Shown here: one piece after another, positions 43,142-51,503 of the stretch
How positions within the stretch are numbered: position 1 is the stretch's first letter
Layout of the letters: the number at the start of each line of letters is the position of its first letter
NCBI GenBank assembly: GCA_036494815.1
Contig: DASXNV010000063.1
Location: forward strand, 62,001-126,000
Source of the DNA: Poindextera sp036494815
GTDB taxonomy: Bacteria > Pseudomonadota > Alphaproteobacteria > Caulobacterales > Caulobacteraceae
Length of the DNA: 64,000 nt
Direction: 5' to 3'
Notes under the pieces: generated by a model
Told to the model about the DNA's origin: nothing
Seen by the model: the letters and a program-made list of their open reading frames with translations, nothing else
Databases searched by the model: none
Program-made: the position numbers and the translations under genes

Positions 43142-44131
43142 TTAGCGCCGCTTGGGCCTGGCGGCGAAGGGGTCTGCGTCCGCCTCGTGCTCGTCAAATC
43201 CGAACCGCTGGAAGCCGACCTTCATCTCCGGGCTCAGCGGCGCCTCGACCACCAGCAGACCCCCACCTGGGTGGGGCAAGGAAACCCGGCGGGCGTGCAG
43301 CTGCAGCTTCAGCCCCTCGGACAAGCCGGCGGAGGTCTCGTCGGCATATTTCGGATCGCCCAGAATCGGATGGCCAATGGCCTTCATGTGCGCGCGCAGT
43401 TGGTGGGTGCGGCCGGTATAGGGTCGCAGAGCCATCCAGGTGGCGCGGTGAGCGGCGCGCGAGACGGTGACATATTCGGTCTCGGCCGGATCGGCGTGGG
43501 GGTCCTTGGGGTCCGCCGGAACGACCAGCTCGCGGTCGCCCACCCCGCGCTTGACCAAATGCAGCTCGATCACCCCTTCGGGCGGGCGCGGGGCGCCGGC
43601 GACGATGGCCCAATAGGTCTTTTGCGCCCGCCGCTTGGCGAAAGCGCCGGAGAGCTTGGCCGCGGCCACCGGTGTCTTGCCCAGCAGCAGCACGCCAGAG
43701 GTGTCGCGATCCAGCCGATGCACCAGCCGAGGCCGGTCCACGCCCTCGCCCCAGGCGCTGAGCAACCGGTCGATGTGTTTGATCGTCTTGGTGCCGCCCT
43801 GCACCGCCAGGCCGGCGGGTTTGTTCAGGGCCAGAACCTGATCGTCCTCATAAAGCACCAGCGAGCGGGCGAAGGCGACGTCGCGGGGCGACAGCCCGCC
43901 CTTGCGTTCGTCCTTATCCGGCGCGAACGGCAACGGCGGTACGCGCACCTCCGAGCCCGCAACCAGCTTGGTGTCCGGCTTGACCCGGCCGCCATCCACG
44001 CGGATCTGGCCCGAGCGGGTCAGTTTCTGGATCTGGATGTGGTTCAGGTGCGGCCAACGGCGCTTGAACCAGCGGTCCACGCGGCTGCCATCTTCACCGG
44101 GCGCCACTTGCAGGATGCGGACCTCTTTCAT
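43142..44131 (-). CDS. RluC/RluD-type 23S rRNA pseudouridine synthase with S4 domain
   Basis: A 329-residue RluA-family enzyme. An N-terminal S4 RNA-binding domain (GSRVDRWFKRRWPHLNHIQIQKL, then GQIRVDGGRV) precedes the catalytic domain with PRLVHRLDRDTSGVLLLGK, in which the Asp after HRL is the nucleophile. It converts specific uridines of 23S rRNA to pseudouridine, most likely as RluC. ATG 44131 overlaps the crcB stop (ATGA), which means coupled translation. The C-terminus is extended and basic (PFAARPKRR). Confidence 0.92.
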   Translation of the reverse strand: MKEVRILQVAPGEDGSRVDRWFKRRWPHLNHIQIQKLTRSGQIRVDGGRVKPDTKLVAGSEVRVPPLPFAPDKDERKGGLSPRDVAFARSLVLYEDDQVLALNKPAGLAVQGGTKTIKHIDRLLSAWGEGVDRPRLVHRLDRDTSGVLLLGKTPVAAAKLSGAFAKRRAQKTYWAIVAGAPRPPEGVIELHLVKRGVGDRELVVPADPKDPHADPAETEYVTVSRAAHRATWMALRPYTGRTHQLRAHMKAIGHPILGDPKYADETSAGLSEGLKLQLHARRVSLPHPGGGLLVVEAPLSPEMKVGFQRFGFDEHEADADPFAARPKRR

Positions 44132-44511
44132 GCGAACACGCGACGGGCCAGCAGCATGCCGGCGAACAGGAAGCTGACCGCCAACAGCACCGAGGCGCCG
44201 ACATAAGTCGCCGCTTGGCCATAGGCGCGCTTCTCGATCATCAGCGCGGTCTCCAATGAAAAGGCCGAGAAGGTGGTGAAACCGCCCAATGCGCCGACAC
44301 CGAACAGCACCCGCCATTTATCCTGATCGGCTCCGCCACGATGGGCCAGGAACCCGACCAGAAAACCCATCAGCAATCCCCCGAGCAGGTTGACGGTGAA
44401 GGTGCCGTAGGGCCAACGCGAGCCAAAGGCGCGCAGAGCCTGCGTACCGACCCAATAGCGCGTCACTGAGCCCACGCCGCCGCCGAGAAAGACGAAGAGC
44501 AGTTTATTCAT
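44128..44511 (-). CDS. crcB: Fluoride channel CrcB (Fluc)
   Basis: A 127-residue four-helix membrane protein that exports fluoride as a dual-topology dimer. Signatures: GGGVGSVTRYW at the N-terminus, GTFTVNLLGGLLMGFL (pore Asn), and GGFTTFSAFSLE (the Phe box and central Na+ site region). A single crcB copy fits a homodimer. Translation is coupled to the downstream RluC-type gene. No fluoride riboswitch is seen upstream, but an inverted repeat abuts the start codon. Confidence 0.95.
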   Translation of the reverse strand: MNKLLFVFLGGGVGSVTRYWVGTQALRAFGSRWPYGTFTVNLLGGLLMGFLVGFLAHRGGADQDKWRVLFGVGALGGFTTFSAFSLETALMIEKRAYGQAATYVGASVLLAVSFLFAGMLLARRVFA

Positions 44512-44541
44512 GAACGCCTTATGCGACGGGGCGCGGCGTTC
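44512..44541 (-). other. Inverted repeat abutting the crcB start codon
   Basis: GAACGCC (44541-44535 on the minus strand) pairs with GGCGTTC (44518-44512), with a 16-base loop, and ends exactly at the crcB ATG. The only Shine-Dalgarno-like sequence, AAGG, overlaps the 3' arm, so the stem could hide it. It lacks the conserved parts of the crcB fluoride riboswitch. Confidence 0.45.
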
Positions 44542-44552
44542 GCAAAGCCCGC

Positions 44553-45041
44553 TCAGGTTCTTTGGCCCACCGTGCTGCGGATCTGCCGCGCGTCATAGAC
44601 GTCCGGATCGTGGGGCGCAGGTCCCTTTCCCATCAGGATTTCGATCGTGCCGGTGATACTAGAGCCACCACCCAGATTGAAGCCGACACCACCGCCGACT
44701 CCCACGGCCGAGCCGCGCCCAAAATTGGCCCCGCCGACGCCCAGGGACACGCGCGGTTCTGAAGTCTCGCCGCTGTCGCTGGTATAGCGATCGGTGACGC
44801 GGAACCAGTCATAGCCCTCGCGTAAGGTCAGGTCCGCTGCGCGCAGCAGCGTCAGGTCGCCGACCCTACGTGCATCCGCGCCCGGGCCGCCGCGAAAGGT
44901 CACGCGCCATCGGCCTTGCTCGATGGGACTTTCCGAATAGCCGACGCCCAGGGGTCCAGCCGCTGGTCCATAGACTGTTGGCGTCGTTTCGCAGGCGGCC
45001 AGGCTGAGGGCGACGATGGCGAGCAGCAGCAGCTTTTTCAT
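44553..45041 (-). CDS. Lipoprotein of the CC0125/CC1285 type
   Basis: A 162-residue lipoprotein with a signal peptide ending in LSLAAC (lipobox, Cys at 17). The mature part contains YGPAAGPLGVGYSESPIEQGRWRVTFRGGPGA and REGYDWFRVTDRYT, then a Gly-rich stretch (VGVGGGVGFNLGGG). This resembles the small lipoproteins called CC0125/CC1285 family in Caulobacterales. Function is unknown. It sits between crcB and the second RluA-type gene on the same strand, 5 bp from the latter's stop. Confidence 0.83.
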   Translation of the reverse strand: MKKLLLLAIVALSLAACETTPTVYGPAAGPLGVGYSESPIEQGRWRVTFRGGPGADARRVGDLTLLRAADLTLREGYDWFRVTDRYTSDSGETSEPRVSLGVGGANFGRGSAVGVGGGVGFNLGGGSSITGTIEILMGKGPAPHDPDVYDARQIRSTVGQRT

Positions 45042-45046
45042 AGGCC

Positions 45047-45838
45047 CTAATCCAATCCAGGCTTGGGCAGGAACGCTCCCGAGGCCGGCCCCATGGCGTC
45101 GAGACTGAGGCCTGCCCCCTCGGCGGCGGCATGGAAATCAGCCGGCGGCGGCGCCGTCAGCCGGAAGCGTCCCCCGGCGGGGTGGGGGAACTCTAGACCC
45201 GCCGCGTGCAGCATCAAACGCCCAACTGGCTGTCCCGCCACCATCAAGGCGCCGCCATAGCGTGGGTCGCCGGCGATGGGTCGGCCGATCGAGGCCAGAT
45301 GCACCCTCAACTGATGCATACGCCCCGTCGCCGGGTTGAGTTCCACTAGCGCCGATCCGGTCCCTCGACCCAAAGTGCGATATCGGCTGCGCGCGGATTC
45401 GGCCTGGGGATGATCAGCGCCGCAAATGCGCATAAAGGCCTCGCGCCCCTCTTCGTCACGGCGCAGGAAGGCGTCGATCAGGCCCTCCGGCGGTTCCGGC
45501 GCGCCGGGCGTAACCATGGCCAGATAGGTCTTGCGAAACCGCCGCCCCATCATCGCCTTGCCAAGAAAGGCCGCCGCCGGCTTGGTCCGCGCGGTGAGAA
45601 TCACGCCGGAGGTGTCGCGGTCCAGGCGGTGGATCAGTCGCGGCTTGGAGCCGCTGGACTTGACGAAAGCGCCGAGTAGCTCGTCCAGGGTATGCACCTG
45701 ACCCCGCCCGCCCTGGCTGGACAGGCCAGAGGGTTTGTTGAGGGCCAGGATATGGTCGTCCTGGTAGATGACCAGGGAACGGACAAAGGCGGTTTCATCG
45801 GGCGAAAGGGCGACGGCGGCCCGCTTTGGATCACCCAT
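45047..45838 (-). CDS. RluA-family pseudouridine synthase without S4 domain
   Basis: A 263-residue catalytic-domain-only pseudouridine synthase: VIYQDDHILALNKPSGLSSQ, PRLIHRLDRDTSGVILTA (nucleophilic Asp), and ATGRMHQLRVHLASIGRPI. It resembles RluA/TruC-type enzymes; the RNA target cannot be read. ATG 45838 overlaps the end of rarA by 8 bp, so the two are translationally coupled. A much longer open frame upstream is only the antisense-like shadow of rarA in another frame. Confidence 0.9.
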   Translation of the reverse strand: MGDPKRAAVALSPDETAFVRSLVIYQDDHILALNKPSGLSSQGGRGQVHTLDELLGAFVKSSGSKPRLIHRLDRDTSGVILTARTKPAAAFLGKAMMGRRFRKTYLAMVTPGAPEPPEGLIDAFLRRDEEGREAFMRICGADHPQAESARSRYRTLGRGTGSALVELNPATGRMHQLRVHLASIGRPIAGDPRYGGALMVAGQPVGRLMLHAAGLEFPHPAGGRFRLTAPPPADFHAAAEGAGLSLDAMGPASGAFLPKPGLD

Positions 45839-47135
45839 GCTTGGCCGCCCGCAGCTCGGCCCAACGGGCCAGGCGTTCCTTGGTTCGCGCCTCTGCGCCG
45901 TCGCCCTTGGGCTGGTAGAAGACCCGCCTGGCCATGCCGTCCGGGAAATAGTTCTGGCCGGAGAAGCCGTCCTCGGCGTCGTGGTCATAGGCATAGCCCT
46001 TGCCGTAGCCCAGATCCTTCATCAGCCGGGTGGGCGCGTTGCGGATATGGGCCGGCGGGGCCAGGGAGCCGGTCTCAGCGGCGGCGCGCTGGGCGGCCTT
46101 GAAGGCCATATAAACGGCGTTGGACTTGGGTGCGCAGGCGAGGTGCACGGTCAGCTGGGCCAGGGCCAGTTCGCCCTCCGGCGAGCCCAGAAAATCGTAG
46201 GTGTCCTTGGTCGCTGCGGCCAACAAGAGCGACAGGGGGTCGGCCTCGCCTATGTCCTCCACCGCCGCGCGCGCTAGCCGTCGGGCGATGAACAGGGGGT
46301 CCTCGCCCCCGGCCAGCATCCGCGCCAGCCAATAGAGCGCCGCGTCAGGGTCCGAGCCCCGGATCGACTTATGCAGGGCCGAGATGAGGTTGTAGTGCTC
46401 CTCGCGGTCCTTGTCGTAGGCCGGACTCCGCTTTTGCAGCACCTGGCCCAACTCGGCGATGGAGAGCGGCTTTTCCGGGCCGATATTGAACAGGGTCTCG
46501 GCCAGGGTCAGCAGATAGCGGCCGTCGCCATCAGCCATGTCGATCAGCGCCCCGCGCGCCTCCGGCTCCAGCGGCAGAGCCCGCCCCTCCATCTCCTCGG
46601 CCTTGGCCAGCAGGGTCTGTTGCGCCGTCTGGTCCAGGTGCTTGAGCACATAGACCTGGCAGCGCGACAGCAGGGCGCCGTTGAGCTCGAAGGACGGATT
46701 CTCGGTGGTGGCGCCTACCAGGGTGACCGTGCCCTCCTCCACGAACGGCAAAAAGCCGTCCTGCTGGGCGCGGTTGAACCGGTGGATCTCGTCGACGAAT
46801 AGCAAGGTCGCCCGGCCGCTGAGGCGGCGGGCTCGGGCGGTGTCGAACGCCTTGCGCAGATCGGCGACGCCGGAGAACACCGCCGAAATCTGCTGGAATT
46901 CATAGCCCGCCGCCTTGGCCAGCAGACGGGCGATGGTGGTCTTGCCGGTGCCCGGCGGGCCCCACAGGATCATCGACGACAGGCGATGGGCGTCGGCCAT
47001 GCGCCGAATCGGCCCTTCAGGACCCAAGAGGTGATTCTGGCCCACCACCTCATCGAGGGTCTGGGGACGCAACCGGTCCGCCAAGGGGCGCGGCGCCTCA
47101 GGCACGAGGCCGGCGGCTTCGAACAAATCAGTCAT
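45831..47135 (-). CDS. rarA: Replication-associated recombination protein RarA (MgsA)
   Basis: A 434-residue AAA+ ATPase related to clamp loaders and acting at stalled replication forks. Walker A is WGPPGTGKTT (58-67) and Walker B is LLFVDEIHRFN. Sensor 1 is GATTENPSFELN. The C-terminal tetramerisation region contains KSIRGSDPDAALYWLARML and PEG/FLGSPEGE. The N-terminal SSB-interacting and AAA start PRPLADRLRPQTLDEVVGQ is typical. It is cotranscribed with the RluA-type gene through an 8-bp overlap. Confidence 0.96.
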   Translation of the reverse strand: MTDLFEAAGLVPEAPRPLADRLRPQTLDEVVGQNHLLGPEGPIRRMADAHRLSSMILWGPPGTGKTTIARLLAKAAGYEFQQISAVFSGVADLRKAFDTARARRLSGRATLLFVDEIHRFNRAQQDGFLPFVEEGTVTLVGATTENPSFELNGALLSRCQVYVLKHLDQTAQQTLLAKAEEMEGRALPLEPEARGALIDMADGDGRYLLTLAETLFNIGPEKPLSIAELGQVLQKRSPAYDKDREEHYNLISALHKSIRGSDPDAALYWLARMLAGGEDPLFIARRLARAAVEDIGEADPLSLLLAAATKDTYDFLGSPEGELALAQLTVHLACAPKSNAVYMAFKAAQRAAAETGSLAPPAHIRNAPTRLMKDLGYGKGYAYDHDAEDGFSGQNYFPDGMARRVFYQPKGDGAEARTKERLARWAELRAAKHG

Positions 47136-47178
47136 AGGCCCAAGCTAGCAGACCGGCAGGCGAGAGACGAATGACCGA

Positions 47179-48615
47179 CTACAGCTGCACCTGCACGGTC
47201 CTCACCTGGCCGTTGCGCAGCACCGCGACGCGCCAGCTCGACGCGCCCAAAGCCAGCAGGCTTTGCAACTGGCCGGTGGAGGTGATCGCCCTGCCATTGA
47301 CCTCCTTGACCACATCGCCGGGCTGCAGGCCCAATTCGGCGGCGATGCCGCCCTCGACCTTGGTCACCAAGACGCCCTCCCGGGCGGTGAACGGATCCAG
47401 GCCCAGTTCGTCCGCCAGAGCCGGGGACAGGTTGGCCACGGTGGCGCCGCTAAACGGATTACGGCCGCTGATCAGCCGCTCGTCCCTGGGCGCTCCGGTC
47501 GGCGGCGACGATGCGCGCAGCCGGATGGTCTGCGTCGCCCCACGCTCTCGCCGCACCTGCAGGGCGATATCCTCGCCCGCCCGGTGGGTCAGCACACGAT
47601 AGTTCAGCGAGGCCTCGTCCTCGATCGGCTGGCCGTCCACCGACAGGATCAGGTCGCCCTGATGCAGCCCGGCGCGGGCGCCGGGGCCGTCGGGGAAGAT
47701 GTCGGTGACCACCACCCCGGTGGGCCGATCCAGCCCCATTGAACGGGCGATGTCGGCGGTGACGGTCTGGGTTTTGATCCCCAGCCAGGGTCGGGCGTTG
47801 CTGACCTTGCTTCCGCCCATGGCGCTTTCGACCACCCGCTTAACCAGCGCGGCGGGAATAGCGAAGCCGACCCCGGACGAGGTGCCCGATTGCGACAGGA
47901 TGGCGGTGTTCATGCCGATCATGTCGCCGTTCATATTGACCAGGGCGCCCCCGGAATTGCCCGGATTGATCGCCGCATCGGTCTGGATGAAATAGGAGAC
48001 GTCGGTGATGCCGACCCCGGTCCGCGCCAGGGCTGAAACAATGCCGTTGGTCACCGTCTGGCCAACGCCGAAGGGATCGCCGATGGCCAGGACCAAATCG
48101 CCGATTTCGGTATCCTCGTGATCGTCCAGGGCCAGGACCGGCAGCCGTTCGGCGCCCACGTCGATCTTCAGCACCGCCACATCGGCGCGGGCGTCGGCCA
48201 GCAGCACCTTGGCCGGAAACTCCCGGCGGTCGCCCAGCACCACCATGATTTCCTGGCCGCCCTCGACCACATGGTTGTTGGTGACGATCACCCCGTCGGA
48301 GCGGACCACGACGCCCGAGCCCAGGGACTGGGCGATACGGTCGCGCGACAGGCCAAGGCCACCACCGAACATGCCCCAAAATGGATCCACCGCCTGGCGC
48401 ACCACTCGGCGGCTATAGACATTGACCACGGCCGGGGCGGCCTTCTTCACCACAGGGGCGAAGGACATCTTCATGCTGGCCGCATCGGGCGGAATGCGCT
48501 TGCCCGCCTCGGCCAGGGGCGCGGGCGGCAAGGCCTGGGCGTTGGACGGTCCGGTGGGTTGCGAGCAGGCGGCCAGCAGGCAAAGGGCCGGTATCACGAG
48601 GCGTTGGGGGCGCAT
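47179..48615 (-). CDS. DegP/HtrA-type serine protease, lipoprotein with two PDZ domains
   Basis: A 478-residue periplasmic protease. The signal peptide ends in a lipobox (LLAAC, Cys17) followed by Ser, so the enzyme should be anchored to the outer membrane, unlike soluble DegP. The catalytic triad is His115 (TNNHVVEGG), Asp145 (ARADVAVLK) and Ser221 (NPGNSGGAL). PDZ1 lies around 285-370 and PDZ2 around 395-478. ATG 48615 is preceded by GGAGAG. The gene lies 43 bp upstream of rarA on the same strand. It should degrade or refold misfolded envelope proteins. Confidence 0.93.
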   Translation of the reverse strand: MRPQRLVIPALCLLAACSQPTGPSNAQALPPAPLAEAGKRIPPDAASMKMSFAPVVKKAAPAVVNVYSRRVVRQAVDPFWGMFGGGLGLSRDRIAQSLGSGVVVRSDGVIVTNNHVVEGGQEIMVVLGDRREFPAKVLLADARADVAVLKIDVGAERLPVLALDDHEDTEIGDLVLAIGDPFGVGQTVTNGIVSALARTGVGITDVSYFIQTDAAINPGNSGGALVNMNGDMIGMNTAILSQSGTSSGVGFAIPAALVKRVVESAMGGSKVSNARPWLGIKTQTVTADIARSMGLDRPTGVVVTDIFPDGPGARAGLHQGDLILSVDGQPIEDEASLNYRVLTHRAGEDIALQVRRERGATQTIRLRASSPPTGAPRDERLISGRNPFSGATVANLSPALADELGLDPFTAREGVLVTKVEGGIAAELGLQPGDVVKEVNGRAITSTGQLQSLLALGASSWRVAVLRNGQVRTVQVQL

Positions 48616-48680
48616 GCGCTCTCCGCTGATGGTTTCAGCTTCGATACTGCGAAGATTTCGGGCGCAAAGATGGCGCCCGG

Positions 48681-49955
48681 TCAAGCCTTGGCGACCGCGC
48701 CGCTGCCTTCGCGCGTAACCCCGATGGCCACCACCAGGCCCAGGATCAGCACCGCCGAGGCCAGATAGACCGCCGTCCCCTCGCCAAACACAAACCCGCT
48801 GGCGTGGATGGACCAAGCGAAAACGCTGGTGAACATCACCGGCCCTACGATACCGGCGATGGCCATCAGGCCGGAATTGGCCCCTTGCAATCTTCCCTGC
48901 TCGTTGGGCGCCACGCGTCGGGTCATCAGACCTTGATAGCCCGGCTGCACCAGGCCCATCAGGGCGAAGACCGGCAAGCCGCACCAGAACTGCAGTGAAG
49001 TGGTCGCGGTCGCATAGATCAGAAAGCCGATCGCCCCCGCGGTGAGCCCGGTATAGAGCGCACCGCGCTCGCCAAAGCGCCCCACGAAGGGCCCGACCAG
49101 GAAGGTCTGCACCAGGATGTTGCTGACGCCGACGCCCATCAGATTGAAGCCCATCATCTGCGGCCCCCAATGATAGCGTTCGGCTGTGTAGAGTACAAAG
49201 GTGCTCTGCAGCACCTGATGGGCGAGATAGTAGAGGAACAGCACCGATCCCAGACCCAGAAGCTGGGGATGCGAGCGCAGCAGCTCAAACGAACCCGCCG
49301 GATTGGCCTTGGCCAGATTGAACTTCGCCCGGCGCTCTTTCGGCAGGGATTCGGGAAGCAGGAACAAGCCGTAGAGCCCATTGATCAGGGCCAACCCCGC
49401 CGCCACCCAGAATGGCAGGCGAAGGTCGTAGTGGCCCAGAAAGCCGCCCAGCGCCGGTCCAATGGTGAAGCCTACACCGAAGGCTGCGCCGATCAGCCCA
49501 AAGCTCTTGGCGCGTTTCTCCGGAGGGGTGATATCAGCGATATAGGCGCTGGCGGTGGAAAAGCTGGCGGCGGTGATGCCGGATATCACGCGGCCCAAGA
49601 ACAACCAGCCGATCGTCGGCGCAAATCCCATCAGCAGATAGTCGAAACCAAGCCCGAAAATCGAAACCAGCAATACTGGTCGGCGACCAAACCGATCGGA
49701 CAGGGATCCAATGATCGGCGAGCAGATGAATTGCATCAGTCCGAAGATAAATCCGAACCACCCCACATAGTGAGCGGCGCTGGCCGTATCGCCATGGGCG
49801 AACTGGCGGACAAGCTGCGGCAGCACAGGGATGATGATCCCCAGGGCCAGTATATCCATCACCGCCGCGGCGAAGATGAAACCCACGGCGGCGCGCCGGG
49901 GCGCCTTGGCCAAGGTCGTCGTCGCCGGGGTTTGAATGCCGCTCTGGTCGTCCAA
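48681..49955 (-). CDS. MFS transporter, TCR/Tet (DHA1) type
   Basis: A 424-residue protein with 12 predicted membrane helices. The motif GSLSDRFGRRPVLL (loop 2-3 signature), DILALGIIIPVLPQL in helix 1, and GLIGAAFGVGFTIGPALGGFLG in helix 5 match the proton-antiport tetracycline-efflux group. Drug specificity cannot be inferred and many such proteins are not tetracycline pumps. It starts at ATG 49955 and lies 65 bp upstream of the DegP-like gene. Confidence 0.9.
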   Translation of the reverse strand: MDDQSGIQTPATTTLAKAPRRAAVGFIFAAAVMDILALGIIIPVLPQLVRQFAHGDTASAAHYVGWFGFIFGLMQFICSPIIGSLSDRFGRRPVLLVSIFGLGFDYLLMGFAPTIGWLFLGRVISGITAASFSTASAYIADITPPEKRAKSFGLIGAAFGVGFTIGPALGGFLGHYDLRLPFWVAAGLALINGLYGLFLLPESLPKERRAKFNLAKANPAGSFELLRSHPQLLGLGSVLFLYYLAHQVLQSTFVLYTAERYHWGPQMMGFNLMGVGVSNILVQTFLVGPFVGRFGERGALYTGLTAGAIGFLIYATATTSLQFWCGLPVFALMGLVQPGYQGLMTRRVAPNEQGRLQGANSGLMAIAGIVGPVMFTSVFAWSIHASGFVFGEGTAVYLASAVLILGLVVAIGVTREGSGAVAKA

Positions 49956-50094
49956 CTGCTCTACTCCAGGTCAATCCCACGCGCTGGCGGGCGTCGTACG
50001 GGTTTAGCGGCGGCCGCTGGCGGGTGTCCTAGCAAACCTGACCGGCCTCGGCGACGGGCTTCACTCGGGGCGGCCGCGATCGGCTCTCCGCTCG

Positions 50095-50559
50095 TCAGAC
50101 CACGTCGCGCAAACTGGCGACTAATACCTGCCACCACTCACCATGCCGACGCAGAAAGATCGCGTCGGGAAAGTCGTGGCGAGCGACATGCTCGGCCGGC
50201 ACGCTATCCCAGCCACGGTGCTCCACCGTGACCCGGGTCTCCTCGCCGACCGCCTCGAAGCGGATCTCGACCTCGGTGTCCTGGTCCGGCGTGAAGGTCG
50301 CCTGGCGCCAGCCGAACACCAGCCGCTCGCCCGGCGCCCAGACGCGGATGCGGCCGATCTCGAACACCTTGCCGCCAGCCAGGGTTTCGGTCAGCCGGCC
50401 GCCCCGCCCCGGCTCAAAGGCCATCACCCCCGGGCTGCGTGGGGTGAACGGAAATATCGGGCTGGGCCGCCACCATAGCCCGATCTCCTGGGTGAAGGCC
50501 TCGAACGCCCGCGCCGGGCTCGCGGGCACGCGCAAAGCGACGATGATCTTCGAGCTCAC
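50095..50559 (-). CDS. SRPBCC (AHSA1-like) domain protein
   Basis: A 154-residue START/AHSA1-fold protein: VALRVPASPARAFEAFTQEIGLWW at the N-terminus, FEPGRGGRLTE, ERLVFGWRQATFTPDQDTEVEIRF and VTVEHRGWDSVP. These proteins have a hydrophobic cavity; those encoded with ArsR regulators have no settled function. It starts at GTG 50559, overlapping the ArsR stop (GTGA), with GGGAGG immediately upstream. Last gene of a three-gene overlapping operon. Confidence 0.87.
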   Translation of the reverse strand: MSSKIIVALRVPASPARAFEAFTQEIGLWWRPSPIFPFTPRSPGVMAFEPGRGGRLTETLAGGKVFEIGRIRVWAPGERLVFGWRQATFTPDQDTEVEIRFEAVGEETRVTVEHRGWDSVPAEHVARHDFPDAIFLRRHGEWWQVLVASLRDVV

Positions 50560-50897
50560 GCCTCCCGGCTCCGCTCAAGGTGCTGGCGGAACGCAAGAAG
50601 CTGGTCGCTCCACATCCGCTCGGTCTCTTCGAGCCAGATTTTCAGGTCCGCCATGGGTTCGGCCCTCAGCCGATAGATGCGCACCCGCGCGTCGAAGGGG
50701 TCGCCAGCTTCCTCGACCAGACCGCTGCGTCGCAAGGTGCGCAGGTGACGGCTCATGGCCGGCGCCGACAGGGCCAGCGCCTCGGCGAGGTCGCCAGCGC
50801 GCTTTGGCCCCCGCCGCAACACCTCCACCGCCCGGCGACGATGGGGATCGGCTAGCGCCGCCAGGGTTTGATCAAGATCAGGTGCGCCGGGCGTCAA
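50556..50897 (-). CDS. ArsR-family winged-helix regulator
   Basis: A 113-residue regulator: LDQTLAALADPHRRRAVEVLRRGPKRAGDLAEALALSAPAMSRHLRTLRRSGLV covers the winged HTH, and ARVRIYRLRAEPM forms the wing. There are no Cys pairs, so it is not a metal sensor of the ArsR/SmtB type. The start is taken as TTG 50897, overlapping the VOC stop (TTGA); no ATG or GTG is available at a suitable place. The likely operator is the palindrome at 51404-51419. Confidence 0.85.
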   Translation of the reverse strand: MTPGAPDLDQTLAALADPHRRRAVEVLRRGPKRAGDLAEALALSAPAMSRHLRTLRRSGLVEEAGDPFDARVRIYRLRAEPMADLKIWLEETERMWSDQLLAFRQHLERSREA

Positions 50898-51352
50898 AGG
50901 CGATGCCGCACGGTCAGGCCACTCGCCCGGGTCCACTCCTCCTCGCTCATCACCTTCACCGTCTGGCCAAAAGTCCACAGGTGACCTTCTGGATCGAAGG
51001 CGCGATAGGTGCGATCGCCATAGAACTGATCCGCCGGCTCCTGCTCGATCTGGGCGCCGGCTTTTCGCGCCTGTTCGCAGTGGGCGTCGACATCGCTGGT
51101 CAGCTGGACATGCACCGATTGTGTGTTCATGCCGCCGACCGACTTGGGGCTCTTGGTCCTGACATTCCATTCCGACCCAACCATGATCAACCCATCGCCC
51201 AGGCGCATCTCCGAGTGCGCGAGCGAACCGTCGGGAGCCAGGATCACCAGGGCCGGCTCGAAGCCGAAGGCGGCCTCGAGCCACTCAAGGGCAGCTTTCG
51301 GGTCCTGGTAGCTAAGCGCCGAGGAAAGGGTAGGACGCGCGATCTCGCTCAT
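50894..51352 (-). CDS. VOC (glyoxalase/bleomycin-resistance) superfamily protein
   Basis: A 152-residue protein with paired beta-alpha-beta-beta-beta modules: LSSALSYQDPKAALEWLEAAFGF, LAHSEMRLGDGLIMVGSEW, SVHVQLTSDVDAHCEQARKAGA and YGDRTYRAFDPEGHLWTFGQ. The metal-binding pattern (His/Glu) is only partly conserved, so the substrate is unclear. ATG 51352 has AGGAG 7 bp upstream. It is first in the VOC-ArsR-SRPBCC operon. Confidence 0.87.
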   Translation of the reverse strand: MSEIARPTLSSALSYQDPKAALEWLEAAFGFEPALVILAPDGSLAHSEMRLGDGLIMVGSEWNVRTKSPKSVGGMNTQSVHVQLTSDVDAHCEQARKAGAQIEQEPADQFYGDRTYRAFDPEGHLWTFGQTVKVMSEEEWTRASGLTVRHRL

Positions 51353-51395
51353 GACCAACTCCTGTTCATTCGCCGGGAGGCCGTTTGCCTCCATT

Positions 51396-51445
51396 TAGTT
51401 TCCAATTATTGCAATAATTAACGCATATAGAAACTATTTCGTCAA
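51396..51445 (-). promoter_or_regulatory. Promoter and palindromic operator of the VOC-ArsR-SRPBCC operon
   Basis: The minus strand shows TTGACG (51445-51440), 17 bp, then GTTAAT (51422-51417). AATTATTGCAATAATT (51404-51419) is a perfect 16-bp palindrome overlapping the -10 and the likely start site. It is flanked by TAGTTTC (51396-51402) and GAAACTA (51430-51436), a second inverted repeat. The overlap suits repression by the operon's ArsR protein. Confidence 0.7.
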
Positions 51446-51451
51446 GCGAAA

Positions 51452-51475
51452 AGCCCCTAGATCGCTCCAGGGGCT
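51452..51475 (-). terminator. Terminator of the ribosomal protein operon after rplQ
   Basis: AGCCCCT (51452-51458) pairs with AGGGGCT (51469-51475); on the minus strand the stem is followed by TTTTCGC. It lies 29 bp after the rplQ stop and just before the VOC operon promoter, so it separates the two transcription units. Confidence 0.75.
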
Positions 51476-51503
51476 CATCAATTTGGAGAGATCGCGGCGA
51501 AAA

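Noticed and set aside
44512..44552. Possible fluoride riboswitch before crcB
   Set aside because: The gap is only 41 bp and lacks the conserved elements of the crcB motif; only a simple inverted repeat is present.
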